A DNA stretch of 64,000 bases, taken from positions 1 to 64,000 of the forward strand of contig NW_004086336.1 of assembly GCF_000220395.1 (NCBI RefSeq), read 5' to 3'. Shown piece by piece: positions 39,701-51,288 of this stretch. This DNA is from Ichthyophthirius multifiliis. Lineage: Eukaryota > Ciliophora > Oligohymenophorea > Hymenostomatida. The stretch's first letter is position 1. Each line of letters begins with the position of its first letter. Position numbers and translations under genes: made by a program. Under the pieces are notes generated by a model. That model was not told the origin of the DNA. It saw only the letters and a list, made by a program, of their open reading frames with translations, and ran no database searches.

Positions 39701-40399
39701 ATCTTTTTCATGTAAATATCTGCAATTTTCCTCATATTGACACTATCCTGTTCTTGAATATTCATTGCATATCTTCTTTTTTTCATTATTTTCTTAATTT
39801 TCATCTTTTTTTTCATGTAAAAATCTGCAATTTTCTCCAAATCTGCAATTCCCATTCTAAAACTAATTGCATATATTCGTCTTTATTCTCTTTCTTGCAC
39901 CTTCTTCAATACTATTTTCTTATTCATTATCATTCTTTTATGTGTCCTCATCTCTTTCTAAATTATTTTTCTCACTTTTTTCATCTTCATCATTATATCT
40001 TTTTTTAGATTAATAGTTTCTTTAATCAACTTCTTCTTCTTAATTTTCATGTAAAAATCTACATCTATCTCCATATTTACAAAAACCTTATTTCTTAAAA
40101 TCAATACATGCTTTTTAGCCCCTTTTAGATATAGTTCTTTATTAGTTGCTTGAAACATCAGATTAATTTTAATCTGAAACTTAATCAGAGTTATTATTAT
40201 AATTTTCTTCATGTAAAAACCTGCATTTATCACCATACGAACAATTACCATATTAAAAATCATTGCAAACTTTTTGTTTTTATTTAAAAGGATTCCTTTG
40301 TATTTAATTAGGATTTTAATGCGAAAAATTACATTCATCGCCTTTTTTACAATTTCCTTTTAAATAATAATCACATAATTTTTAATTTTAATCAGACAT
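36781..40399 (-). CDS. Five-CCCH-finger protein with WD-like region, acidic tract and GGFRQQQ repeats
   Basis: One frame from ATG 40399 to TGA 36781 with a 53-nt intron (38200-38148) and one missing A in the A9 tract at 37793-37801; 1,188 residues then result. Five CCCH fingers (C-x7/8-C-x5-C-x3-H) fill the first quarter, for example CDYYLKGNCKKGDECNFSH, CNDFQYGNCSYGDKCRFLH and CNEYSRTGQCQYEENCRYLH. A beta-strand-rich WD-like stretch (FFFSNRWVALSFRNSLGIYS) follows, then coiled coil, an R/E/G then D/E tract (alternating EG and ED), another WD-like patch (LITTSADGFCKLWKI), and a C-terminal GGFRQQQx octapeptide array ending in basic RRNQRFDKQKNF. CCCH plus WD40 recalls plant ZFWD RNA-binding proteins; the GF/RQ tail resembles RGG-type RNA-binding tails. 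An RNA role is likely, inferred. ORFs ignoring the Gln code misread this gene in several frames. Confidence 0.7.
36967..37180 (-). repeat. 24-nt tandem repeat encoding GGFRQQQx
   Basis: Nine contiguous 24-nt units in the CCCH-finger gene, encoding (G/R)G-(F/I)-R-Q-Q-Q-(T/A/P/S) with little variation. The Q-Q-Q is mostly TAA TAA TAA or TAG TAA TAA. In another frame the same DNA reads QEVLDNNK, but that frame does not join the gene body or its stop. Confidence 0.85.
38620..38745 (-). repeat. Hexanucleotide repeat encoding EG/ED/ER dipeptides
   Basis: GAAGGT, GAAGAT and GAACGT units in tandem within the CCCH-finger gene, giving an acidic and mixed-charge tract. On the plus strand it appears as TTCACC/TTCATC/TTCACG and is the most G+C-rich stretch of its neighbourhood. 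Confidence 0.8.
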
Positions 40400-40811
40400 T
40401 TTTTTTTTTTTGAAAAATATTAATATTTATAAATCTTAAAATTGATTTACTTTTTTATTTAGAATTTAATCAATTGGATTTATTTATATTTATGTCTTTT
40501 AATTATTATTTTTATAAATTGATACAAATCTAATTATTTAATATTTTTTTAATAAACAATTATTATTTATATTAAAAAATTTGTTAAAATATTTCAGATT
40601 TATTTAATATAAAAATTTTTAACAAAATTAATATATGCTATATATGATACATTTTAAATTTTGTATTTATTACTTAAATTGTATATTAAATAAATAAATA
40701 AATTCTAAATATTGAATATAACTTATATTTAACATTTTTAATTATATAATTATAATAATATAATAATTAGAATTTTAAATTTTAATAAATTTTTTTAAAA
40801 ATTATAGGATA
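40400..40811. other. A+T-rich spacer
   Basis: Between the CCCH-finger gene and the next minus-strand gene. Nothing seen. Confidence 0.5.
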
Positions 40812-43800
40812 TCACAAAACATTTATGAGAATTATATAAGCAATTTAAATAATTATTAATTTATATTATGATTCATTAAATTATAAATCATTAAAAAAAA
40901 CATATAAGTTTTTTATAAAAACTTATTTTTATTTATCCAACAAATTAAAAATTTTATTTTTCATGTTCTAATAATAGTATATAATTTATTAGATTGAAAT
41001 ATCCATTTGCTAACTATAAATATTTGTTAATTTTTCTTAATTAAACAAACATAATTGATCTGAAAAAATACAAAATTACATATAATTCATATTATTTTAA
41101 TTAGATTTAATGTCAAATTCTTTCAAAATTTCTTCCGATTATGAGTTTTAAATTTAATAAATTTTAATTAAGAGTTATAAAGTATCCAAACTAACACAAC
41201 CATTAAAAATTATTTTAATATATTCAAATTATTAATCATAAAGATAAATACTTTATTAAAAAATATCTAAAAGATTTAAAAAAGTTTGACAAAAAGGTAT
41301 TTTTTCATTAATATTATCGACTGGCATTTCCTGAATATTTTCATCACCAAAAAATTATTTTTTGAATTCGTTTCTAAACTTTTTATGAATAATAATACTA
41401 TCTAAACTATAAAAAAGTTTATATTTATTAGTCTAAGCCCTTTCTAATTTAAAACTATTAACATTTTCACATAATAAATTAAAGGATTGATTAAAAAATT
41501 CCAATTTTTAATTTTAAAAATCATCTTATGCATATAAATTATAAAATATAGCAAATTATGGGAACTCTTTTATTTATGCAATTAACTATTTCAATAATTA
41601 CTAAAGCTTTTGTTCCGCAACTTTTTTTAAACCAAACTAATTCAAAAAATAAAGATAAACTTGCTCATAAATTTAAGTTTGGACTTTTTCGTTATTTTTG
41701 TTTGTTGTCTTTATATTATCATTAAGTAAAATATTTATCATTCTATTTATTATTGGATTGTACTTTTAAGGATTTGCTTTTATTTTTAATTAAAAATCTT
41801 AAATATTTGAAAAAGAGTTTTTTATTATTTTTGCACTTTCGCATATTTATTATAAATACTAAGTATTATTGTCTAAAATTCCACTAATTTTTTTATTTTG
41901 ATTTAGCTTAGAGGCTGGAGATTATAAAATAAACATATTTTTGGAATCTTAAATATCTATTAAATTACTGTTTAAAATAGGAGGGTTTTATAATTTTTAT
42001 TATTATTAGAGTGTATTGTTTTAAATTTGTACTTTTAATTATGGAGTATTTATACTTTAATTTTTTTTTTGTTAAAAGCTATTCTATTTATTTTCTAAAT
42101 CTAAAAATTTACTTTTCTTAGAAATTTCATTTAAATTTTATTAAAGCTTATTTTTGATTTTTGGTCTATAACTTTTTTTCATTTAAATGCTTAAGCTTTA
42201 ATTTTCTTCTCCTCCTTAAAATAATTCTTACTCTTGTTATTATTTGATTAGATTTTTTTTTATTTCTTTATTATATTTGTACTTATTTTTTTCTTCAAAA
42301 TTTACAAAGTTTTAATTTGAATTTAATGGATTATAAAGAGTATTTGCATTTAAAAACTAAGACTTTTTTTTTGAAATCATATTTTTATTATTTTCAAGCT
42401 CAGGTGAGTCTTTTTTAGATTTATTTTATAAAAATTATTCCTTTTTATTCAATCGTAATAACTTCTGCTTAATTTTCATTATTTTTTATTTAGTTTAGTT
42501 GATATTTAAATTATCATTATAAGGTAACACATTTTTTAATTTATTCTATATATTTTCTAATTATTCTTATTATTATATACTAAATAAATTTTTATTTGAT
42601 TCATTTAAAAAATTTTCAAATTAATTTATTAATTTTGCATTTGTTATTTATTCTTTTTATTAGACTAAATTTTCATTAATTAAGAAATTATCATTAACTT
42701 AAAATTATGATAAGTTATCTTAATTTTAATTTTCGTTTAGTTAATGATTTTCTTATTATTAATCTTCTATATTACTTTCTGTAAATATCTGAAAATCAAT
42801 ATCTTAAAATAGTTCACATTATATTTCTTAATTTTAAAGGCTTAATAAATCATCTACCTAAATTTATTGATCTACTTATTGGTTTGTTATTTATTTTTTA
42901 CCATAATAATTTAATAATTATACTTAAAAATCTTTTATTTCTAAATCATCAGTATATATTTATTTATCTTTTATTTTTATTTTGTCTGTTTAAATTTCTT
43001 TCTCTTAATAAAAAACATAATTAGTTTATGTATCTATTTATTAACATTAAATTAAACCATAAGTATCTGTTTAAACATTTTTTGAAAACTCTTACAAAAT
43101 TAATTATTTATTCTCATCATATTCGTCGTTTTCTTCTATTTCTGTTACTTTTGCTTCGTTTATTGCTAATGTTATATTTCTATCTATTATATATTCTCTT
43201 ATTATCTAAAGGATAAAATAATAAATTACTATAAATAAATATATATAAAATATTTTTACATTGTCAATATCTAGTTTTTTCATGATTTATTCTGTAGAGA
43301 ATAATTCGTTCCTTATACTATGTCCTTATCTTAAAAGCTGATTTCTGGTTATTTTATCTTATTTTATTTATTCAAACATTTATTGTTTTTTATTCATAGC
43401 TACTTACCAAGTAATTTTTTAAGATTCCATTTAATAACCAATATTTTCTTAAAAAATTTTATTAAATTAATCTTATAGTGTATTTATTTATTCATTTATA
43501 ATTTTATAATTCTTTTCAACTTTATTCCCTTTTCTTATTAAAATTCTTTTTTTTTATTTTCATAAATAAATAAAAATATATTTTATTTACAAATTTTCAA
43601 ACACTTATTTTTAGAATTTTATTTATAATTAATTCAAAAATTAATCCTAAGAATCTATTTTTTTATGCTATTCATTTAATTGATTCTAATATTTTTCTGT
43701 TAACACTTTTATTTCTTAAAGATGTTATTTTTCTAACTAAATGTTTTATTTTTTTAAATGAAAAAATATTTTTTCACTTAATTTTATTTAATTATCCCAT

Positions 43801-44787
43801 ATTTATTAAAGTAAATTTGATCTTTCTTTACATTCTAATGAAACTTACCTAATAATTTCACTTAAACATGCTTAAAATAAATTTTAATATTAATTAAAAA
43901 TACTAATCGTACTTAAATTTTCTTAATTAACTAAATCATTTAGTTTTTCTTAAAACCACTTTTTTAAATTTAGCATCTCCTGTCTTTTTCCTATTTTAAC
44001 ATTTTATTTGCTTATCAATTATTTAGAAGGAGATTAACTATTTATTATGAAAAAAAAATTTTTAACTTTTTCATTATTTATATTAATATTATTTAATGAG
44101 TTTTTCCTTCGTAAATTTTTTAATTATTCTTTGTAAATAAAGATTAATATTTTATTTAATTTTATAATATTTCTTCTTTTAAATTTTCTTTAGAATTGTT
44201 TTCTTTAAAAATTTATGTTTTATTAAAATTTTTATGCATTATTTAATTGCATTAGTTTAAAAAATTAGGGTTTAACCCACTAAATGAATTAATATCTTTG
44301 TATTTTTATGGAACTTAAAAGGTAGTTATTGAATTATTTTTATTTTTATTAAACTCTTTAATATGTGTTATAAATTGTATTTCGTTTATTTTATCATAAA
44401 AACTTATAGATTTTTTCTAATTTCTTTATTTTTCTAAATATTTGTTTTCTTCCTTTGTTGAAAGAAGACTTTAAAAATTATGTATTTTTTATTTTTTCTC
44501 TTCATTTTTTGAAGTTTATATTAAACTTACAAATATATTTTTTTTTGAATTTGTTTCTTTATAATTTATGTATTACTTAAAAAAGATTAAATAATAATAT
44601 ATAATATATTTCATATTTTTTAAAATTATAATTTAATTAATATAGTTACATTTTTATTATTTAAATTTTATTATTTTTTTTATTCGAAATTCTCTTCTTA
44701 AGAATTATCTAAAATCAAATTTATTTTTTCTTCGATTTCTTATTTATTAAATAAATTTGGTATGTTTTTTTTTTATTAAAATTTCAT
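40812..44787 (-). CDS. Giant coiled-coil protein with p28-like motif, paralogue of 31392-36522
   Basis: Starts MKFQQKKNIPNLFNKQ and stops at TGA 40812. Introns 44649-44576 (74 nt), 44066-44038 (29 nt), 43590-43546 (45 nt) and 43259-43206 (54 nt) leave exactly 1,258 codons with no frameshift. The p28-like block is QACLSEIIRQVSLECKERSN followed by LLQQIWDNQIKL and a coiled coil, as in the paralogue. The middle holds repeated Q-T-D-like motifs (KNVQTDTYG, KEIQTDKI, KQIYTDDL). The C-terminal part contains QFGLKKVAEQKLQQLL, matching KYGLKRVAENKLIQLL in the other gene. No EF-hand seen. The shared p28-like signature suggests an axonemal or basal-body component; this is inference. Confidence 0.72.
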
Positions 44788-45109
44788 TTTTTTTAACAAA
44801 TATATTTGAAATTAAATTCAAAAATTAAAACAAATAATTTAATTAATTTTTTTTACTTTTTGTTTTTATATTATTGCAGAATTAAAATTATTAAAAATGT
44901 AATAAATAAAGAATAATTAATATTTAATAAAAACTAATAAAATTAAAATTAAATCTTTAGATAATATATCTAATTATAATATTAAAATAGATTAAATTTA
45001 TCAAATGGGCATTCAGCTATGGATATTGCAAACATATACATTGCTTTTTAATATTTAAATTGATATTTTTTGATTTATATATCAGTAGGAATATATTTTC
45101 TTATTGCAG
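44788..45109. other. Spacer, possibly with an upstream exon of the next gene
   Basis: Around 44880-45050 a plus-strand frame reads KSLDNISNYNIKIDQIYQMG, which could be a first exon of the membrane protein at 45110-45715, but the join is not clear. Confidence 0.35.
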
Positions 45110-45715
45110 GAAAAACATAATATTTATTACTTCCATAATTCAGATTGTAAATTTTGTTATTTTGATAATTAATCTTAGTTTATATGTAAACTATTCCTTC
45201 TATATAAATCATACGATATCAAAGTAGAAAATAAAATTATAACATCTAATAAAAAAAAAGCAGTGTTTGGTATTTTTGATTTCTAGAAAAAAAATTAATT
45301 ATATAATACTTAATAAAAAATAACTTTAATAATTTTTATTCATAAAATAAATTTTAAGGATATAGATATATTAGTAATTTAAAAAAAGTTTGGAATATTT
45401 TAGGATATATTGCAATTTATTTTTTCTTGTCTCTTTTTTATATTAGCATTTTTAAATATTGCTTAGCATTTTTACCCAACAAGTATTGTTTATAATTGTG
45501 TTAACTTTAGATTATTAATTATTAAAGAAGCATAATAATATATATAATAGGCTTTTATTTTGAAAAATAAAGTTTATAATTAATATTATATTCTTCTTTA
45601 CAAGTTTTATGAAATAAAGATGGGAATATATTTTATTTTTTTATTAAATTTTTGTTTTTATATTATGTCATTTTATTTATTGCATAAAAGGATTTTGTTA
45701 ATATTTTTTTATTGA
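45110..45715 (+). CDS. Probable membrane protein exon, partial
   Basis: An open frame of 201 codons begins right after an AG acceptor (TTATTGCAG) and stops at TGA 45713-45715. It contains a Cys-containing start (NSDCKFCYFDNQSQFICKLF), KVENKIITSNKKKAVFGIFD, then strongly hydrophobic segments (ILQFIFSCLFFILAFLNIAQ, IYFIFLLNFCFYIMSFYLL). The amino-acid usage is that of ciliate multi-pass membrane proteins. No start codon was found, so at least one upstream exon is missing or decayed. No family recognised. Confidence 0.4.
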
Positions 45716-48700
45716 AAATTAATACTGCCTTAAATTTCATTTATCTTAATTTTTAATTTCTTTTTGTATATGAAATGCATTAATTTTATTTAATTAATTT
45801 CTTTTTTCGATTGTTTTCATTAATTATTAATATAAATATATTACAAATAATAAAAAATTACATAAAAATATTGATATTTATTTTTAAAAAATATATATTT
45901 CATCTTTAATATTTATTAAGTATTTATTATTATAATTTCTAAAATAAAACAATTTCATATGATGCTAATTTTCAAAGTATATTTTGGTCCGTCTTTATTA
46001 TAAGTTTCTGGTTTTAATAGTTTATAAATTCTTTAAGTTAATCGTTAATTGCGACCTTTTTCTATTTGGTAAACCTCTAAAAGCAATTCGCTATATTATT
46101 TTGGGCATTAACATATCATATAGAATCTTTAACATTAGGTTATTTAATATTTTAATTTGTTCTGTTTATACACATTATACAATAGTATATATAGAGGTAA
46201 GTTTAAAAAAATAGCTCTACTCTCTTTTAAGCATATATGTTATTTTTTGTTTTCTATTCTAAAATCTTTTTGATATTTAAGTAAAAATTTTATGTTTAAA
46301 TTTCTATTTCTGGAAAAACTACTTCGAAACAGTATATAACTCTTACATTATTTTATAATTAAATTCTAATAATATTAAAAAATTTCATATTAAAAAGGTT
46401 TTTTCAGCTAGAATTAATATTTCTTATTATAAACAAAATATAGTTTCTCCTTTTTATTACAAACTATTTTTTGTTATATTGTAAAATAGTTCTTTTTTGT
46501 CAACTTATATTGTAAAAAATTATTAGAAAAAAAGATTTTTATATAAATTTTATTTATAAAAAAATAATTTTCAAATTCAAAATATTTTTTCCATAAATAT
46601 TTAGTTGGTTTTATGTAAATTTATAAAATGTATAAAAATTTTATATAATACATTATTTAAAAATTTAAAGATATAATTAGATATAATTATTATAAAAAAT
46701 TTGTTAGTTTTGATAGTACTATATAATGTTTCATATTCGATGAATAATTGAAAAATCTAAACAAAATTATTTTGACCCATTATGCATTTTTTAAACTTAT
46801 TTTTATTTTTTATTTAATCAAAAATAGGATTTCTATAAAATTAATTTTATTAAGTTTATTAGATGTAAATATTATATATCTGATAAATATTATTTGAAAT
46901 AATTTTTTTCAACTAATTTATTATTTTTAAAGAATAGTATATTTTTATTTTTTGTATTACTTTTTTTTAAAAACTCTACAAAATAAAAAAAGTAAATAAT
47001 CCATTTTTTTCGCCTTTTTTTATGTCAATTGTGCTTTTAAAATAAAATTAAAAAATAAATAAAAAGAAATAATTATAAATTTAATATTATTTTATTTTTT
47101 TGTAAATTGTATAAATAAGATATAATATTTATTTATTTTAATTCCTTATTTATTAATTTTTATTTATATTAAAAGTTTTTTTTTATGAAAAATTTATAAC
47201 ATATGCAATCATTTTATGCAAGATGTTTTTTAAATATCTCCTGAAATATTATTCATTTTTTTTGAAAATAATAAATTTAAAAATAAAAATATATAATTCA
47301 TAAAAAGCTTTAATAATAAACACTAATTTTTTTTTTATAAAATGTAATATTCATTTTTATATTAATTCGGCTTATCTTCTAGGTGATAATGGATGACTAA
47401 ATTCAAAAAATATTAAAATTAAAGTTAAAAATATTAGAATGCATTAAATATAGGCAATCAATTACTTAAATAATCCTTTATCAGCAATGATAGGAAGTTA
47501 TTGTTGATACATTTTTTCAAAAATAGAAAAAATATTTCTTTATTTTTTTTAAAAATTAAAATTTATACAAAATATTTAATTTATAATTATGAATTTAAAA
47601 CAAAAACAAAATCAAATTAAAATAAAATAAACAAATATCATATTAAAATAGAATATAAAAGGAGTTAAATAATTTAATTTTTTCTCTTTTTAATTTATTG
47701 TTGGGAATAATACTCTATATGATTATGAAATTTAGCATATAAAATAATTTTTACTATTCAATATTACTTATTAATATTTATAATACGAAAAAAGTTAGTT
47801 AAGGACAGATATTAAATAAATAAAAAAAAATACCAGAAGATAAAAATACTTTAAAAAAAATTATTTCTTAAATTATATCTAATTTAATTTAAAAATTATA
47901 AAACTTTATTTTAAAAAATAAACAGTAATAATCTTAACTATATTTAAATTTTAAAAGAAGGATAAATTAATATTATGTTGAAATATTTATTTAAGTATAA
48001 AATATTTAATGAAAAATAAATACCTTAATTAATTTAATTTTAATATAATTTATAAAAAGGCTAATATTTATATATATTGTAAAGTAATTTTTAATTTTTT
48101 TTAAAATTAAACAATGTTTCATGACTTTTATATAAGGAAGATGTTTATTTTAAAACGCCTTTACTTTATATTAAATATTTTTTAAAAAATTATTTGTTTA
48201 ATTTAGTTTGAAAAGAAAAAATTTTTGATATGAAAAATTAGCAAAGTATAAATAATTAATTAGATATATAAAAAGACTGAAATTTTTATAATTGTATATA
48301 TATGATGAAAAATTATACTTTAAATTTTTTATATTAATTATTTTTATTTAAATATAAGAGATCTATGTTTGTTAATAGTAAATTAAAATAATAACATTCG
48401 AATTAAAAAAAATATATTAAATATATAATTATTAATTTTGCAAAATTAATAATAATTTAAAATGTTTAATTATTATAGAGGATCTTTCTTTATATGTAAA
48501 AACATAATTTAAATTTAAATTTAAATTTAAATAAATATGACTATAAAAGTTAAATACTACTGTAATATAAAAATTTTATTTATCATAAACAAATATATTT
48601 AAATAATAAATTATTTCGCGAGTGTGTTTTTGTTTGCTTTTAAAAAATTAATATATTATATTTTTTATTATGATTGATGATTTTATTTGAAATTAAATAA

Positions 48701-49074
48701 AAATAAATAATAAACCTTGATTATTCTAAATAAATAATTTATCTTAATATATTATTTTTAATTAAAGATTATTTATTTTTTCAAATTTTTTTTTTTAAAA
48801 TAAATATTGAAAAGAAAATTGAAATTTGCATTTTTTTATATAATATTTTTTAAAAAATAAAAAACAATACAAACAAATTTTATATAACTATAATTTAGTT
48901 TAAATATATGGCAATTATATTAAAAATTAAAAAAATTCTATTAAATAAAAAAAAATAAACTAAATTTTATTTAATAATTATTAAAAATATTTTATGTAAA
49001 TATAATATGATTATGATTTCTTATTATAATAATATCTAACAAGAAAACTTTAATAAGTTGACTATAATAAAAAT
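45716..49074. other. Long A+T-rich spacer
   Basis: No supported gene in about 3.3 kb. A plus-strand frame at 45961-46275 stays open for about 100 codons and is slightly richer in G+C, but I could not tie it to introns or a family. A short direct AAATTT repeat lies near 48509-48530. Confidence 0.45.
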
Positions 49075-49143
49075 TCATTTTCTCGCTCTTCTTCTTTTTC
49101 TTCTTAGTCTTCTCATTCTTTTCTTTCTCCACTTTTCTCTCAT
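49075..49143 (-). CDS. RPL41: Ribosomal protein eL41 (22 aa)
   Basis: ATG at 49143 to TGA at 49075-49077 on the minus strand encodes 22 residues starting MREKWRKKRMRRLRRKRR and ending ARK. This is the signature of eL41, the smallest eukaryotic ribosomal protein (usually 24-25 residues, MRAKWRKKRMRRLKRKRR...). Seventeen of 22 residues are Arg or Lys. It belongs to the large subunit at the intersubunit bridge. The C terminus is two or three residues shorter than in animals and yeast. A run of ten or more A precedes the ATG. It sits about 170 bp downstream of NMD3, a 60S export factor, on the same strand. Confidence 0.9.
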   Translation of the reverse strand: MREKWRKKRMRRLRRKRRRARK

Positions 49144-49309
49144 TTTTTTTTTAGAAATTTTAATTTATATAATACTATATTTAATTATAATAATAATAAA
49201 AAATTATAATATATTAAAAAAAAAATTATAAAAAAAATCTAAATCTATTTAATTTTATATTATTTAAAAATATATTTGCAGTATATAATTAAAACTTTTT
49301 ATAAAAAAA

Positions 49310-49359
49310 TCATTGTTTTAAAACATTAGCCAATTCAATATGTTAATCTAAATCATAAA

Positions 49360-49413
<54 letters not shown>

Positions 49414-51288
49414 GATATTATTTATATTATTATTGATATCTTATATATTTTATTTTTAATTATCATCATAATCTATTTCTTTTAGTAATTCGAATAATTT
49501 TACATCATTTTAATTTTCATCATTTTCTTCATCTTTATTTTCAATATAAACATTATTTTTATTATCATCATTTTAATCTTATTTTATTTCTTCATTTTCA
49601 TATTATTATGCAATCTGTATATTATTAAATTTTAGCATTTTTCTAAGTTACCTCCTGGATATTTATTATTTTTTCTCTAATTCATTTTTGTCTAATTATT
49701 ATATGTTTTATTCATCTCTATATAGGTTTATTTTTTCTCTTAAAATTGGGTCCCTTTCAACATCTTCTAAAAATTCTTCAAAATCTTAATCTTTTCTTAA
49801 AAAATCTTTTTTTTTTAAATTTTTTTAAAAAGCTTCTTCTACAGTAACACCTAAATCAATCATTCTTTTTACTTTCCAAATTCTTTTTTTCTTTGCTTCT
49901 TGATTATTTTCATAATTTCTTTTTATTAAAATAACATCAGGAGCATTTTTTAAATTCTCAAAATCCTCTGAGTGATTTAAAGTTGTCAAATCATAACCAA
50001 TAACAGTACATCCTTCCTTCAAAATATCTCCTAAATGAGTTTTTACTGTAAATTCTTTCCAATCAGAAGTTCTGGAAATTTCGACACGTGCTAATCTGGT
50101 TTAGTAAATATTACAAATTGAAGTCTTGTAACTTTAATTCTGACTATTTTCATCAAAAACTTATAATTTTTCATAAGAATTGACCATAAATTCAGTTGAA
50201 TTATTTCTTAATGAAATGCAAATAATATCGTTTTCATAATAGAAATATTTTTCAGGAATTATATCAATTCTTTTATATGTAAAAGTATCTACAAAATGCA
50301 ATAAATTACTAATTTTTATACATAAACATAATGGATTTACTCCTCCTAATTCTTTGCATAATTTAGGTGGAAAAATACATAAATCATCTTTACAAACTTT
50401 AGGTAATTCTAAAGAATAGACATATTTATTTTAAAATTAATTGCTTCTATCGTCATGACTTATCAGTTGTTTTGATTATTTATATTTTATAGGAATTGTT
50501 GATTATAAGAATTCTACAAGTTTAGTTGCTTATATTTTAGTTTTAAAAAAGAAATCTAATCCATCATCCTTTTCTTCTACTTTTAATACTTTATCATGTT
50601 CATTCTGCTTTAATATTATTTATTCTAAATATAAAAAAGTCTTTTTATGCTCCACTTTTTACCTTAATTATATTTAAGCACCCCATGTATGAGGAGTAAA
50701 TTATTTTCTACAATCTTCACATTAACCATAATGTTCAATAAATTCGACAATTAAATTTTATTAAACGTTTATATTGTTTAAGACTTCCTTTTAAATGGTC
50801 AAACGTAATTTTATTCTTTTTGAATGAGGTTCAGTATATAAAAATGCCGAGTCTATTAACTTTACTTTATTTAAGCCTTATATCTTTTTCAAACATAATG
50901 AAAGCATTTCCTTTGATTCTTTTTCACAATATAACCATGGAGGACTATTAAATCTGTGGCACATTCTACAAAATTATATTGTTTCTTAACGACTTATCTC
51001 TTTTGTTATATCTTCTTGGTTAGATATACATTATATACACATATTTGTTCGTGTTTAGCCAGCATTAAATGCTACTCCACATAAACAGCATAATATTGTT
51101 GCTGTTTATTTTTTTATTGAAGCATTATCAGATTTTATTATTTATGATTATTGGATTGTTGATGGAATTGATTTTCGAACAAAAGTTGTTTGTAAACTTT
51201 TTAATGGTGAAATATTATTTTATTGAGTTTAAAAGTTAAGTGGTTATTATATTAAATCCTCTTATTGAAATTAATTTTTTTATTCCAT
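49310..51288 (-). CDS. NMD3: NMD3, 60S ribosomal export adaptor, with TAA-encoded polyQ tail
   Basis: Intronless; ATG 51288 to TGA 49310-49312, 660 codons if one base is restored near the A5 tract at 49453-49457. A Q/S-rich extension of about 70 residues precedes the CxxC zinc segment (TATILCCLCGVAFNAGQTRT, MCIQC, FCRMCHRFNSPPWLYCE). Core marks are IEHYGQCEDCRKQFTPHTWG, QVEHKKTFLYLEQ, ELPKVCKDDLCIFPPKL, LGGVNPLCLCIKISN, then YDLTTLNHSEDFENLKN and PDVILIKRNYE, as in NMD3. An acidic and N/Q-rich tail includes about 18 consecutive glutamines, then LYDLDQHIELANVLKQ and TGA. NMD3 binds nascent 60S subunits and bridges them to CRM1 for nuclear export. At 659 residues it is longer than the human protein (503). 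Confidence 0.92.
49361..49414 (-). repeat. (TAA)17 codon run encoding polyglutamine
   Basis: A perfect TTA (plus) / TAA (minus) trinucleotide array of 17 units plus a CAA. In the frame that continues into LYDLDQHIELANVLKQ it encodes 18 Gln; under the standard code it would be 17 stops in a row. Confidence 0.8.

Noticed and set aside
49361-49414. Reading the AAT array of NMD3 as polyasparagine
   Set aside because: The Asn frame runs on into hydrophobic spacer text, whereas the Gln frame leads straight to a plausible C terminus and TGA, and makes the gene an exact codon multiple after one A is restored.
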